Shown: one piece after another, positions 8,534 through 18,684 of the stretch
Position numbering within the stretch: position 1 is the stretch's first letter
How the letters are laid out: each line of letters begins with the position of its first letter
Assembly: GCA_029298735.1 (NCBI GenBank)
Contig: JANSLP010000211.1
Coordinates: 1 to 56,672 of the forward strand
Source of the DNA: Ophiostoma sp. CBS 140.51
Taxonomy: Eukaryota; Ascomycota; Sordariomycetes; Ophiostomatales; Ophiostomataceae
Reading direction: 5' to 3'
DNA: 56,672 bases
Made by a program: the position numbers and the translations under genes
The notes under the pieces: model-generated
Database searches by the model: none
What the model saw: the letters and a program-made list of their open reading frames with translations, nothing else
Told to the model about the DNA's origin: nothing

Positions 8534-11197
8534 ATGGCCTTCTTCGGCTTTGACCAATCCTCCCAGTCGCGCCATAACACGTCCGCGCCGGGCTTCTCGC
8601 AGACCAACGATCCCTTTGCTGGCCTCGCAAGCGGCAGCGCGGTCGACGACGCACTCGAGTTCGAAGACACCTACGACGGCCTTGGCGACCAGCTTGAGGA
8701 GACCGGCGATGCCTTCAACGACGACACCTTTGGTGGCGATGACGGCCTAGGCAGTGGAAGCGGCGGCCTTGGCGGCGGTGGAAATGCTGGCGGCTTTGGC
8801 TCGGCCAAGGTCGGCAACGATTTCGATTTCTTCGGCCAGACGGCCAAGGTCTCCAATGCCATCGACGAAGAGCATGCCCGCTTCAACCGCCTGCAGCCCA
8901 TCAACCGCAACCCTATCCCGCCTGCACGCGACAACTATGGTCACCACCAACAACACCAGGGTCCGTCGGTCGGCAGCTACAACAGCAACTACTTTGCTCC
9001 CGCCCCGGCCGTCAAACCTGTCCGATCTGGCTATGAAAAGTATAAGGAGCCCGAGGCCGACATGCAGGTTGATGCTGCCCTCTGGGGTGTTGCTCCCAAG
9101 AAGCCCGCTACGTTCTCGACGCCCCAGGCCTCTTCCACGCCGAGCCAGGTCCCCGCTGCTTCGTCCAGCCGCAAGATCCTGAGTCTGGAAGAGGTCGAGG
9201 CTCAGATGCGCAACCAGAGCAAGCCCCAGCAGCAGGCTCCTCCTGTCCAGCAGCCGCAGCAGTCCATGTACCAGAACGAGCAGTTCCACCAGCAGCCACC
9301 TCCGGGCGACTACTACCCGATACCGCCGCAGGAGCTTATGGGCGACCCGTCGCAGCTTCATAACATGAACCACCCTATGGCTCTCCTGCAGCGCCCGCCT
9401 GCCCAGCAGACGCCGCCCGGCATGTTCCCCCACCCGCAGCAGCTGCAGCACCAGCACGCGCCCCCTGTCCAGCCGACACAGATCCTGCAGAACCCGAATA
9501 GGCACCCCGAGCAGTTTGGCGTTCCGCCGCCGCCGTTCCCTAACCAGCCGTCGCACCACCGCCAGACCAGCTCCTTCTCGGGTGCTCCCCACATCATCAC
9601 ACACCCGTCGCAGCTTGTGCACCTGTCTGACGAGGAGAAGGCTGCCTACCTCGAGCAAGAGGCCAAGCGCGCCAAGCGCAACCACAAGATCTTTTTGTTG
9701 TCGAAGAACAACGGCCTCATGACGCCCCAGGACAAGAACTTTGTTACGCGCATTCAGCTCCAGCAGCTCGTGTCGGCGACTGGCAACCCCAACGAGCACG
9801 GCACCGACGAGGCTCTTCGCGAAGACTTTTACTACCAGGTTCTTAACCAGATCCGTGGTGGCAACCGCCAGCACCCCGGCCAGCCGCTCAACAACTTTGC
9901 GCAGACCTACCTTTTCCAGACAGGCAGCCGCTTCAACTCACGCCGCTATATGAACCGCGACCGTGGTGCTGATAACCATATGCAGCGCATGGAGCAGCAG
10001 GTCCAGCGTGCTGTGGAGGCAGCCAAGAACCGGCCCAAGAACAAGCAGCTCGTCATTGAGGGTACGCTCGGCAAGATCTCCTTCAGCAACGCCAAGACCC
10101 CCAAACCGCTTCTTAACATCAAGCGGTCATCCGAGGCTGCTGCTGCTGCGGCTGGTGGTGCCGCCACTGGTACTGAGGGCAGTGCTAGCGGCAGCGGCAG
10201 TGACCGTCCGGCCAGCGCGCACCACAAGGTGTCGCAGTCGACGAGCGCCGCTGCTGGCGGCCACAAGCGTGTCCTCGACCGTAAGACGGTGCTTAACAGC
10301 ATCGAGAAGGTCTACGCCACGCTTATGGAGATTGAGGACCATATCAGACTGATCCCCCCTCCTCCTACCGAGCAGGACGACCTGGAGCTGATCCAAAGCC
10401 GCGGCGAGTGGGAGGAGCAGATGGAGCAGCTCAAGACGCAGCTGTGGCGCGAGCTCAAGGTGCACGAACCCATTGGCGAGTTCCCCGTGCACCCCTTCAT
10501 TGCGTTCCTGTCGTTCCCCAAGGGCAAGAAGGCCATCCCACGCGTGTTCAGACACCTCTCGGACGAGCTGCGCGCCACGGTGCTGACCATGATTGTCGTG
10601 CACCTGGACCAGCTGGACATTGTGCGCAATGCCCAGGTCACCAGCGACAACGCCCAGGGCACGGGCCCCAACGCCGCGCTCCGCGAGGAGATTGAGCTGT
10701 TCACTCTGACCGTTGTTCACACGCTCTTTAACTTTATGAGCGAGCTGCAGCTGGACATGGTGACGGGCGTCCTGGGACTCATCACCAACCTGAAGGTGGA
10801 CGTCATTGCACGCTCGCGTATTGGCGCGTCCATGTTGACTACCATTCTCAGCCGAGCCGAACTTATTAAGCAAGCAGCAGGCGGTACGCGCGAACAGTGG
10901 CAGTCGTGGGAGATTACCTACAACAACTTCTTCAATGCCCTGGAGCCGGTCCTCCCCTACATGTTCCCCGGTACGGTGTCGTCTGGCGAGGACATGTACG
11001 TGTGGCAGCTGCTGGCGGCATTGGGTATTGGCGCGACGGCAGATCAGCAGCAGCGCCTTGTGTTGGCCGTGAAGGAGCGAGTCATGGACACGGTGGCCGT
11101 GGCCAAGACGCTCCCCGTCGACCTGTCGGCGCAGCGCCTGCAGAACGTCAACCTGTTCATGCGTTCCATTGGCCTGGATGTCGAGCTGCTACAGTAG
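8534..11197 (+). CDS. PAT1: PAT1 mRNA decapping activator
   Basis: This intronless frame encodes an 887-residue Pat1 protein, the P-body scaffold that links deadenylated mRNA and the Lsm1-7 ring to Dcp2 decapping and Dhh1. The MAFFGFDQ start followed by an acidic ALEFEDTYDGL segment matches the MSFFGL...DFEETYD start of yeast Pat1, where the acidic motif contacts Dhh1. Residues about 150-430 are Pro/Gln-rich and disordered. An RNHKIFLLSKNNGLMTPQDKNFVTRIQLQQL block and a folded C-terminal half follow (PLLNIKRS, RKTVLNSIEKVYATLMEIED, then the alpha-alpha repeat fold to VELLQ). An in-frame ATG lies 180 bases upstream, but the family start is the ATG chosen here. It converges on the RPC37 gene. 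Confidence 0.95.
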   Translation: MAFFGFDQSSQSRHNTSAPGFSQTNDPFAGLASGSAVDDALEFEDTYDGLGDQLEETGDAFNDDTFGGDDGLGSGSGGLGGGGNAGGFGSAKVGNDFDFFGQTAKVSNAIDEEHARFNRLQPINRNPIPPARDNYGHHQQHQGPSVGSYNSNYFAPAPAVKPVRSGYEKYKEPEADMQVDAALWGVAPKKPATFSTPQASSTPSQVPAASSSRKILSLEEVEAQMRNQSKPQQQAPPVQQPQQSMYQNEQFHQQPPPGDYYPIPPQELMGDPSQLHNMNHPMALLQRPPAQQTPPGMFPHPQQLQHQHAPPVQPTQILQNPNRHPEQFGVPPPPFPNQPSHHRQTSSFSGAPHIITHPSQLVHLSDEEKAAYLEQEAKRAKRNHKIFLLSKNNGLMTPQDKNFVTRIQLQQLVSATGNPNEHGTDEALREDFYYQVLNQIRGGNRQHPGQPLNNFAQTYLFQTGSRFNSRRYMNRDRGADNHMQRMEQQVQRAVEAAKNRPKNKQLVIEGTLGKISFSNAKTPKPLLNIKRSSEAAAAAAGGAATGTEGSASGSGSDRPASAHHKVSQSTSAAAGGHKRVLDRKTVLNSIEKVYATLMEIEDHIRLIPPPPTEQDDLELIQSRGEWEEQMEQLKTQLWRELKVHEPIGEFPVHPFIAFLSFPKGKKAIPRVFRHLSDELRATVLTMIVVHLDQLDIVRNAQVTSDNAQGTGPNAALREEIELFTLTVVHTLFNFMSELQLDMVTGVLGLITNLKVDVIARSRIGASMLTTILSRAELIKQAAGGTREQWQSWEITYNNFFNALEPVLPYMFPGTVSSGEDMYVWQLLAALGIGATADQQQRLVLAVKERVMDTVAVAKTLPVDLSAQRLQNVNLFMRSIGLDVELLQ

Positions 11198-12444
11198 TCG
11201 CCGACGACGATGGCTGATTACAAAATGTGCAACTGCACTACATAGCACAGAGGGCATTAACTAATGACCCTGGAAGTGTCCGTGTCTTTTTTTAAACGGC
11301 CTTTCTGATTTTATCGTTCAGCGCTTGATTTTCATTGCTTTTCTTTGCATTTACTGTTCAAAGCTTTGTTTGCCTCTCATCGTTTTGATTTTCATCGCTC
11401 TACTCTGCCTTTCACGCTGCATTTCTTGTTTTGCATTTGTCAAGTTTATTTGCTTTCCATCGAAAAAAAGCCGTACGCAGTAATTTTATCAACCCTGCAC
11501 GGTCAACCAACAAACAACATCGACGACAGAAGTCGACTACCACAACAAAAAAAAATTACAAAACATCAACATCACACCACAAACAAAAAAGGCCACATTA
11601 AATACAACAACAACAGACTCATTGAAACGATCATGTTTGCTTGGCTCGAAATAGCCAGGCAGACATGTTTCTTTCCGTCGAGTTCACATCGACATTTGGC
11701 GGCAGGACGGCAGCAAGCATTCCTCGACATTGGCCAGTCAGAGGATCCTTGTGATGCATCATGTCTGCGCATTTGTCCACAAAGGATCATTTCACTATGG
11801 TACCAACGAGGAGGATCAGACACCAGCGTCAGACATTTTTAACTTGACCTGGGTCATTAGGAGGAGGAGGAAGATAGTCAGCAATGGCCTCGATTTTTTT
11901 GAGAAGAGAGCCAGTAGCTTGAGGGAAGAACTACGGAGTATTTTTATGAGAAGGAAGTTCAGGGAGTTCGATATTTTTAACTGAAACTGCCCAACATGAA
12001 GGGAAGGGGAAAGGAAAAGATCCACTGCCCGAGACTATTTTTTTGCTGTTTTGAAGGGCTTGGAAATGTGAAAGGAGAAAAACGCAACGCAAAAACTATG
12101 TTGCTATTGTATATTGTATGTACTTTTTTTCATTGATCATACAACATCAAAGGTAGACAAAAACATGGGCGAGGCGCAATGGGCTTTGGGATTCTTTTAA
12201 ATGGTCTTGAAGTCCAGGACAGCAGAACTACAAATAGAAGCATGTCTACACTTAATGGCATTGCAGCAACATATGGTTTCCCATTGATATCGATACTGTG
12301 ACTGTATGTCTTTGATTCTAAACAAAATGTATTGTGACCGATGGTAGTCAAATATGAAAATGACCTTATCCTAAGAATGCCTCTAAAACTCCATGAAATA
12401 TGCTAACAAAACTGCCTGCTGTAATTTTCTCGTCTTTCCTTTTC
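11198..12444. other. Convergent spacer between PAT1 and RPC37
   Basis: This AT-rich 1.25 kb stretch follows two convergent genes. It starts with a T-rich tract after the PAT1 stop and contains one TACGGAGTA motif (11932-11940). No open frame shows family resemblance; it is mostly 3' untranslated region and spacer. Confidence 0.55.
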
Positions 12445-13974
12445 TCAATTGTCCACATCCATGGCTGCACCACGCCCTGCTTGCCGTGCACGACCACCAC
12501 GGGCGCGCGACGTTGTTGCAGGTACACCGGCAGCCGCCAAAGAGGCAGCTGGGCGGGCTAATGGACGCATCCGGCGCTGTGCTGATGGAGATGTGGACCG
12601 CGCCTCGGCTTCGCTCTTGATCTCAACGCCACCTGCTGCTGGGGTGGAGGCAGACGTTGTGGATGCCGACGCCTTGCCCTTGCCCTTGATAGTCTTCTTC
12701 TTGACGACAGCGGGCGCTGGTGTAGCATCCTCGGTCGGCTTCTCAATCTTGCTGATCGCCTGCAACATGTCGTCTTCAGTCCAGTTGGTCCGCAGAGAGG
12801 GCACCTTGCTGGCGAGCTGGTCGTTAGCCGTCGTACCTGCAGCAGCGTCACCCTCAGCAGCAACCTCCTTGCCCTTGCCCTCAACGCCCTCCATTTCCTC
12901 AGCACCTTCAGCCATCGCGGCTGCCGTTGCTGCCTGCATCGCCGCCGCCGAGTCTTTGAGGAACAGAGTCTGGTCATACACCTCCCACGAATTCTCGTCG
13001 TCGTCGCCCACGTACAGCATGCGCGCCCAGTTCTCCATCTGGACAGCCCGAAGACGGTCCGCCATGGTTTCCGTAATGACCTCGTCACCATCGGCACCGG
13101 CACTCTTGACCGTCATGTGAATCGCGCGCGCAGCAGCAGGACCACCAGGACGGCCTCCCGTCCCGCCACCCGCCCCTGCACCGCCAGCGCCGCCAGCACC
13201 ACCCGCTCCACCAGCACCATCGCCACCGGCACCGCCTGCCGTATTGGTGTCCCGGTGCTTGGCCCGCTCCACTTCTGTCTCGGCGTCGATATGGTGCAGT
13301 TGGGGGCGCAAGTGGACCAGCGAGTTGACTGGTGTCAGGTGCAGATTGCCGCCGTTGAAAGCGCCAATCATCCAGCGCGCCTCGGCAATGCGCGCGGGTG
13401 GGCACATACCGCCCAGAGTCTGCAGGCGAAGGACACGGTCTTGGCGCACAGCCTCGGACCAGTCGGCCGACGAGGTGACAGCCGGGTTGCGGCCCTCGAC
13501 CTCGGCGGCGGCTTGGGCAGCGGCAGCTTGAGCGGCAGCAGCTGCGGCTGCGCGGCCACCTCCACCACCCCCGCCACCGTTTCTACCGTTTCCTTGTGTA
13601 CCACCAACACCGAAACCACCCGCCAGACCGTGACTGCCGCCCGCCTTGGCCTTTGTCGATGTGGCCAGGGCCGTACCCCAAGCGACACCCTTGGCGCGGT
13701 CGTAGGCGCTCGTGTAGTCGAGGGGCACGTCAACCTCGACCATGCCCGAGGATGTCTTGATGCGCAGCTCCGTCGGCGTCTGCCCACTAAACGAGGTGGC
13801 GCCGGCACCACCACCGGCCGCGTTCTTGTCGATGCGGTTGGGGTATTGGAGGACGAGGAGTTTTTGGTGGGCGGGGAGTTGGGGTTTGAGGAAGACGTTG
13901 TAGCGGGCGACGACAGGGTCCGGGTGGGCGTCGGCGGCGGTCGTAGCCGCGTCAGCGGTTGGTAATGTGGTCAT
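12445..13974 (-). CDS. RPC37: RNA polymerase III subunit RPC37/RPC5
   Basis: This intronless 509-residue protein matches the Rpc37/RPC5 (Sin-like) family, which pairs with Rpc53 on RNA polymerase III for initiation and termination. The N-terminal dimerisation part is recognisable as DPVVARYNVFLKPQLPAHQK followed by LLVLQYPNR, then TELRIKTSSGMVEVDVPLDY. A segment near residue 225-275 (RVLRLQTLGGMCPPARIAEA, LTPVNSLVHLRPQLHHIDAE) and the WEVYDQTLFLKDS motif near residue 350 are typical of the family. Gly- and Ala-rich low-complexity insertions near residues 115-165 and 280-310 are unusual in length and probably disordered. The C-terminus ends in a basic RARGGRARQAGRG tail. The start at MTTLPTA was chosen because the homology begins about 20 residues later; upstream in-frame codons look like leader. 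Confidence 0.85.
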   Translation of the reverse strand: MTTLPTADAATTAADAHPDPVVARYNVFLKPQLPAHQKLLVLQYPNRIDKNAAGGGAGATSFSGQTPTELRIKTSSGMVEVDVPLDYTSAYDRAKGVAWGTALATSTKAKAGGSHGLAGGFGVGGTQGNGRNGGGGGGGGRAAAAAAAQAAAAQAAAEVEGRNPAVTSSADWSEAVRQDRVLRLQTLGGMCPPARIAEARWMIGAFNGGNLHLTPVNSLVHLRPQLHHIDAETEVERAKHRDTNTAGGAGGDGAGGAGGAGGAGGAGAGGGTGGRPGGPAAARAIHMTVKSAGADGDEVITETMADRLRAVQMENWARMLYVGDDDENSWEVYDQTLFLKDSAAAMQAATAAAMAEGAEEMEGVEGKGKEVAAEGDAAAGTTANDQLASKVPSLRTNWTEDDMLQAISKIEKPTEDATPAPAVVKKKTIKGKGKASASTTSASTPAAGGVEIKSEAEARSTSPSAQRRMRPLARPAASLAAAGVPATTSRARGGRARQAGRGAAMDVDN

Positions 13975-14579
13975 GATCGGAGGTGTGCTGGTTGTCAACC
14001 AATTTGTGTGTGTAGACGTGGGAATTGTCCAATCTTGCGACAAACTGAATGACAGCTCTTGATGCTGTAAATTTTCTTTGGTGGTTGACGAGGAAAGGCC
14101 GGCAGAATGGAATAAGTGGGGCCACACGCGGAGACTTGACTCACCGCCCTAGCTTACACGGACGAGAACGACTCCATTACTAGACTTTGTTGGCAGCAAT
14201 CCAATGTCTGAATTTAATTTTTGCATTTGTAAAATGTGCTTAAGTATGTATTTTTTCAATAGGATTTCACCTACTTGCTATCAATTTTTCTGAATTGAAA
14301 AGTTTACATTCTGTCGTGGTTCAGCAAGGTCTGATATGTTTGTTTTCTACTACTAGAAAATGCTACTCTCTATTAGAAACACCATTCCCTGAATGAGCTT
14401 CCTAGAACCCGGGTCAAATCAAAACACATGAAATGAAAACTAAAAAAAAAACTGAAGCTTGAACAGCGAAGATGTAGAAATATTTTCTTCGAATATATGT
14501 TCAAGCAATTCTTCGTGATTATGACGTATTACCTCCCGACGATAAAACGATCATTTGTATGCCCATTTAGGGTTATGCC
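13975..14579. other. Spacer at left edge of accessory island
   Basis: These 605 bases lie between the RPC37 start and the end of family member A. The RPC37 promoter must be at the left side. From about 14200 the sequence becomes strikingly AT-rich, marking the change from the conserved block to the accessory island. No gene was seen. Confidence 0.55.
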
Positions 14580-16798
14580 TCATGTCGAGTCATTATTATT
14601 CGACCCCAACCTTGCAACGACATTGCGCAAGCTCTCATCGTCATCCACCTCCATGTCTGCTGTAGGGGCACGAATACCACGTACCCCCGTCTCTTGTCTT
14701 GAACTTGATGAGGGCTGCTGTCCCGAGGGTGGAGTTTGTCTTGGAGATGGTCGCTGTCTTGTTGTCGGTTGCAACATTATAGTCCTTGACGACACTTCGT
14801 GCATGCAGTTTTGCAATGGATTTTCTGGTGTCTGGACCGGCGTGCGGTGGGTAGATGGTGGACGATTTGCTGGCAGGGTGGCATGGCCGTCAACGCGGTT
14901 TGAGCGAGATCGAGCCTTGTCTGGAGCCGGAGCCGAAGCCGGAGCCGGAGCCGGAGCCTCGACCAGAACTTGCAGCGGATCTTGGACTGAAGCTGAAGGT
15001 GCAGCCGCATCTTCAGTGTCATTGCGTGGCACTTGGACAGTTATGGACGTGGAACCAACTTCACCTCCGTCGCCATTGCTGTCATGGCTATCTTGGTCAT
15101 CTTGGCTCTCCTGGCTATCTTCAGCGAGGTTGACTATCCGGTTTGCACTTTCGGCATGCAAGAGAAGAATGTGTCGCTTTTCGGTAGCATCTCCGCCAGA
15201 GTACTCGTCTACGAGCCCTAGAACCTTCTCAAAGACCCAATCCGCAAATGCATTGTGCAGATCGATTCGTAGCTCCAACAAGGCTGCTTTTCGTGTAGCA
15301 GGGCCCAAGTCCCTTGCGCGACTCTTTGGGCGTACAGTCCATAGTCGTTCATAACCTTGCTGCACATTATGGAGAAATGTCCTTGGTTTGGAAAAGAAGC
15401 ACGTCATGACACGTAGGAAATAGACGTCGCTGCTGGCATTGCGTCCGTCGGCATTGAGCCCGTTGCCATCTTCTGGCTCATGCGGAAAAGTTGGATTGAC
15501 CGGCTTGAAAGAGACGTCCGGACCACGGCCCACGTATCCTTCTCTCTGCAAATATCCTAAGATGCTCACAGCCTCGCACTGATGAAGGTGTTGATCTTCC
15601 GCACGACTGTCGGCCATAGAGTCTATGACCGCAAACAAATATCCGGATGCGCTTTGGCGTCCCACGATGATACCGTACCAGCCTTTTCCCGTTCCCTCTT
15701 CTTGGAAAATAGGGAAGATGACGCTATCATGGACATTTTCCAGAAGCTTGTGTGGATATACAGACACAATTGCCGGCTGATTTCCTGGTTGACTCTTCCA
15801 AAAGGAGGCCGGAAAGGCAAATACATCATCTTGGATATTGTATCGATGCTGCAACAGCTTAATGTATGAGTCGATTGTGTCTGCCGAGAGAGGAGTTGTT
15901 GCATCTTCCTGGGCCAAGAATGCCTGTCGTTTCGGAAGAAAGACGACGTGAAGGTCGTCAATGTTTGAGTAATCTTGATCATTGTTGGTGCCACTTGTGC
16001 CGGCCGTTCTGTTCGGCTCTGGTAGGTCTGGTGCTGCTTCTTCTTGTTCTTCCGGTACGTTCTCGGCAATAACGGCGATGTCAATATTGTTGCCACTTTG
16101 ATTATTTTCTTCTTCTTCTGATTGAGGTGGACTGTTCTCTCGCCTCGGTCTTTTGTTGGGTAATCCGCTGTTCTTCTTTCTTCTCCTTTTCTTGCGCGCA
16201 TCCTTCTTCAATTTGTTAGTAATGAGGACGGGTTATATATTGGCAATCACGAAGAAAAACCCCATGAGTTTTTGGATAATGCTTACTAATGTGGCATCCG
16301 TCTGTGGTACAGGATGAACCTGCTCAACGACCATAGAACGACCGCATATGCCAATGGCAGTAAGTGTGGCGTTTCCATTGTCTCTGAATGCCGTTTCTTT
16401 GTGCTTCCTCTGAGTGACATGAAAAATATACAATCAGTAAAGTCTCTTTTTTTAATAAAATCGTCCGAAAGAAGAACGCTTACCTTCCAGTGCCGCCCGA
16501 GTCCCGCTATTTGCTTCGCTGCAAACTCACAATCGTGCACAGGACACTTCCAGTTGCCATTCATTTCATCTTGAGGAAACTGGTAGTCACCTGGGAACAA
16601 CAAACCGCTTGTGCTTTTCAAAGGCTTTACAGCACTGCCTTTGCGACGCTCTCTGTACCTTCGTTTAGGCTCGGCCATCTCAATCTCGGATGCCGGTTCA
16701 TAATTGGTATCATGACTGGAAGCAACGGGCATGGCATCATCTTCGTGAGCAGGCGAGGATGCCCTAGGCTGTGACACCACCGGTGCTGGGCTGGCCAT
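14580..16798 (-). CDS. Family member A: C2H2 finger plus degenerate Ulp1-like domain, unknown function
   Basis: I do not recognise this gene from a named family. Three exons fit by splice signals and frame: 16798-16484, 16409-16287 and 16205-14580, both introns in phase 0, the second with a perfect TACTAAC branch site. The product is about 687 residues. Residues 64-83 carry GLLFPGDYQFP...W; a C2H2-like finger uses C85, C90, H103 and H108, and intron 1 falls between the two histidines. FRDNGNATLTAIGICGRSMV and VVEQ follow, then a bipartite basic nuclear signal (KKRRRKK at about 151, NKRPRR at about 163). Residues about 252-444 resemble an Ulp1/C48 fold (FPASFW, GWYGIIV, VIDSM, YFLRVMTCFF) but the HW histidine and the DCG cysteine are absent. 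The C-terminal 200 residues are low-complexity. Paralogues lie at 20233-22329 and 35974-37007. A nuclear DNA- or SUMO-related role is only inference. Confidence 0.75.
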
Positions 16799-18075
16799 AT
16801 TGCTTGGCGATGGATACAAAAGATAAATAAGTGGAGATGCAGGGAGAATATAACACTGGATTGTTGTCTTCGGCACCGTGGCCATGTGTTCTAGGAGCAA
16901 TACACCCAGGGATGAATAGCAACCGCGGCGTAACACAGATTTATACTTCCAAGAAACAGATCCAAATAAAAAAGGCGTCATACTTTGCCTAGAGTCATGA
17001 TGGGCATGTTTTCTTCTTTCTTCTGCGTCACAGTGTTTCGTTTTGTCGAGGCATATTCAGGTCAACAAAAGCGGTCGCCGAAAGCTATGTCCGCGCTCTT
17101 CTGAATATGGACAACGGCCTTCCCTTTCTTTCTCTTCTATTTCTAGGTGAATCTTCTGAACGTGACACATCTTTGTCGCCTTTCTTCCAGTCCCAGAGTC
17201 CCCAAAAGCTGCCTTGCTGCGTCGTTTGGGTGGTTGCATGTTTTGAGACGGGAGGCCGTCGTCAACACGAACGTGATTAGCCCCGGGTCTCTCGATGGCT
17301 AAAAGGGAAGCCATTTAATTGAAGACGATTGACTTTGTTTCTTTGCAGTTCGACCCCACGGTCAGACAATTTGTCCGGTTCCTTGCTCAGTGGGCACAGT
17401 TCACTTCAGTCAATTGGAGGGAAAGGTATGGAGGCCTGTCCCGTCAACCTACTTCTAGGCAGCTCCTGTGACATGTCCGTTGGTCAAGTTGCACTCGCCT
17501 TTCTTTGCATGAATTTGCGCCACAAAAATAGAAGACGAAGAAAAAAAAGATGGTGTGCGGCTGGCCAGTGGCGGGCTGGCCCCTTGGCCGACCCCTGGGC
17601 CGAACCCTAGCCGCTTCCTTCCTAGTCTGTTTCCTCTGTCACTTCTTTTCCCCGCCATTCTATTCTTCTGTCTTCTCCTTTGCGCTCTCTTCGCCTATTT
17701 CCGTATTTCTTGTAATTCATGATTAAATTCTATGTTACTTTGACCCCGAGATCAATCTAGTGTATGGGTGTCACGTATCTTACCAGCTTCCCTCTTAGGG
17801 GAGGCAGTATTAGGGTAGGTGTTTTACATTCATGCCATATCTGTATAATATCCGTATCATGATGGCCGCACGACGGGCTCCCTCTTGTCGGCCTTACATT
17901 CGCAAAAGGGCATCCGCTCGCCTGGCAGTGAACTTGATCGAAGTTAAAAGCAGACACTAGCCTCACCCTAGGAGGAAGCGTATGACTTGGAATACCAATC
18001 GTGGCATTTTTTCCCCTTTTAAATTTTTCTTCAACATCGTGGTATTTACCTTTCCTCTTTTTCCTTTCATTTAAC
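16799..18075. other. Spacer between divergent member A and T5orf172 gene
   Basis: This 1.28 kb stretch holds the promoters of two divergent genes. A short minus-strand frame at 17057-17314 has a basic PPKRRSKAAFGDSG segment faintly like the family basic/FRDN region, but the match is too short to call. Nothing else is recognisable. Confidence 0.5.
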
Positions 18076-18144
18076 ATGTCTTTGTCTCTCGCACCATCCT
18101 TCTTTTCCCGTTCATTTAACTTGTCTTTGTCTCTCGTACCATCC
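18066..18144 (+). repeat. Duplicated start-codon segment (34-bp direct repeat, 45-bp period)
   Basis: Copies at 18066-18099 and 18111-18144 differ at two positions. The first copy carries the ATG used as start of the T5orf172 gene; in the second copy that triplet is TTG. The 45-base period keeps frame, so the protein N-terminus shows the repeated motif SLSLAPS and SLSLVPS. Confidence 0.85.
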
Positions 18145-18651
18145 GGCGACGGTTACAAATTTAAGTCGCTGAAGCTGCTCCGCCGCTTCCTCAACCTCAA
18201 CTCACCTTATGACGCATGCCTGGAATGCAAGCTGCCTCGTTCGAAAAGTGCTTCATCAAAAAGCAAGAAGGAGCTCCCGGGTCTACTCAACACGCTCGTT
18301 GAATCAACAGTACCTTCTCCAGAAGCGGCAGATTGTCTGCACGATCTAATCGACCTCGTCATCTGCCCAAGGGAACGTTGTCGGAAACAGCCACCTCTCT
18401 TGTACGAGACATGGTGCGACAAGCTGTGGATGCATTACCTGTGGTTGCGCGAGCCGAGCCTAAAGGACTGCAGAAGCAGACCGACTGGGTTTACGAAGGA
18501 GGAATGGGAAAGCGCGCTTGAGGAGGATGATTCGGCGTCTGACTCGGCGTCTGACTCGGCATATGGGTCGAACAATGATGACCAATATTCTGATCCAGAT
18601 TATGACTCGGATAATTACCCGGACACTGATTCGGACGAAGACAGCAGTACA

Positions 18652-18684
<33 letters not shown>

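Noticed and set aside
17057..17314. Short minus-strand frame with PPKRRSKAAFGDSG, possible remnant of the A/B/C family
   Set aside because: Only a handful of residues resemble the FRDN region and the rest does not align; likely chance.
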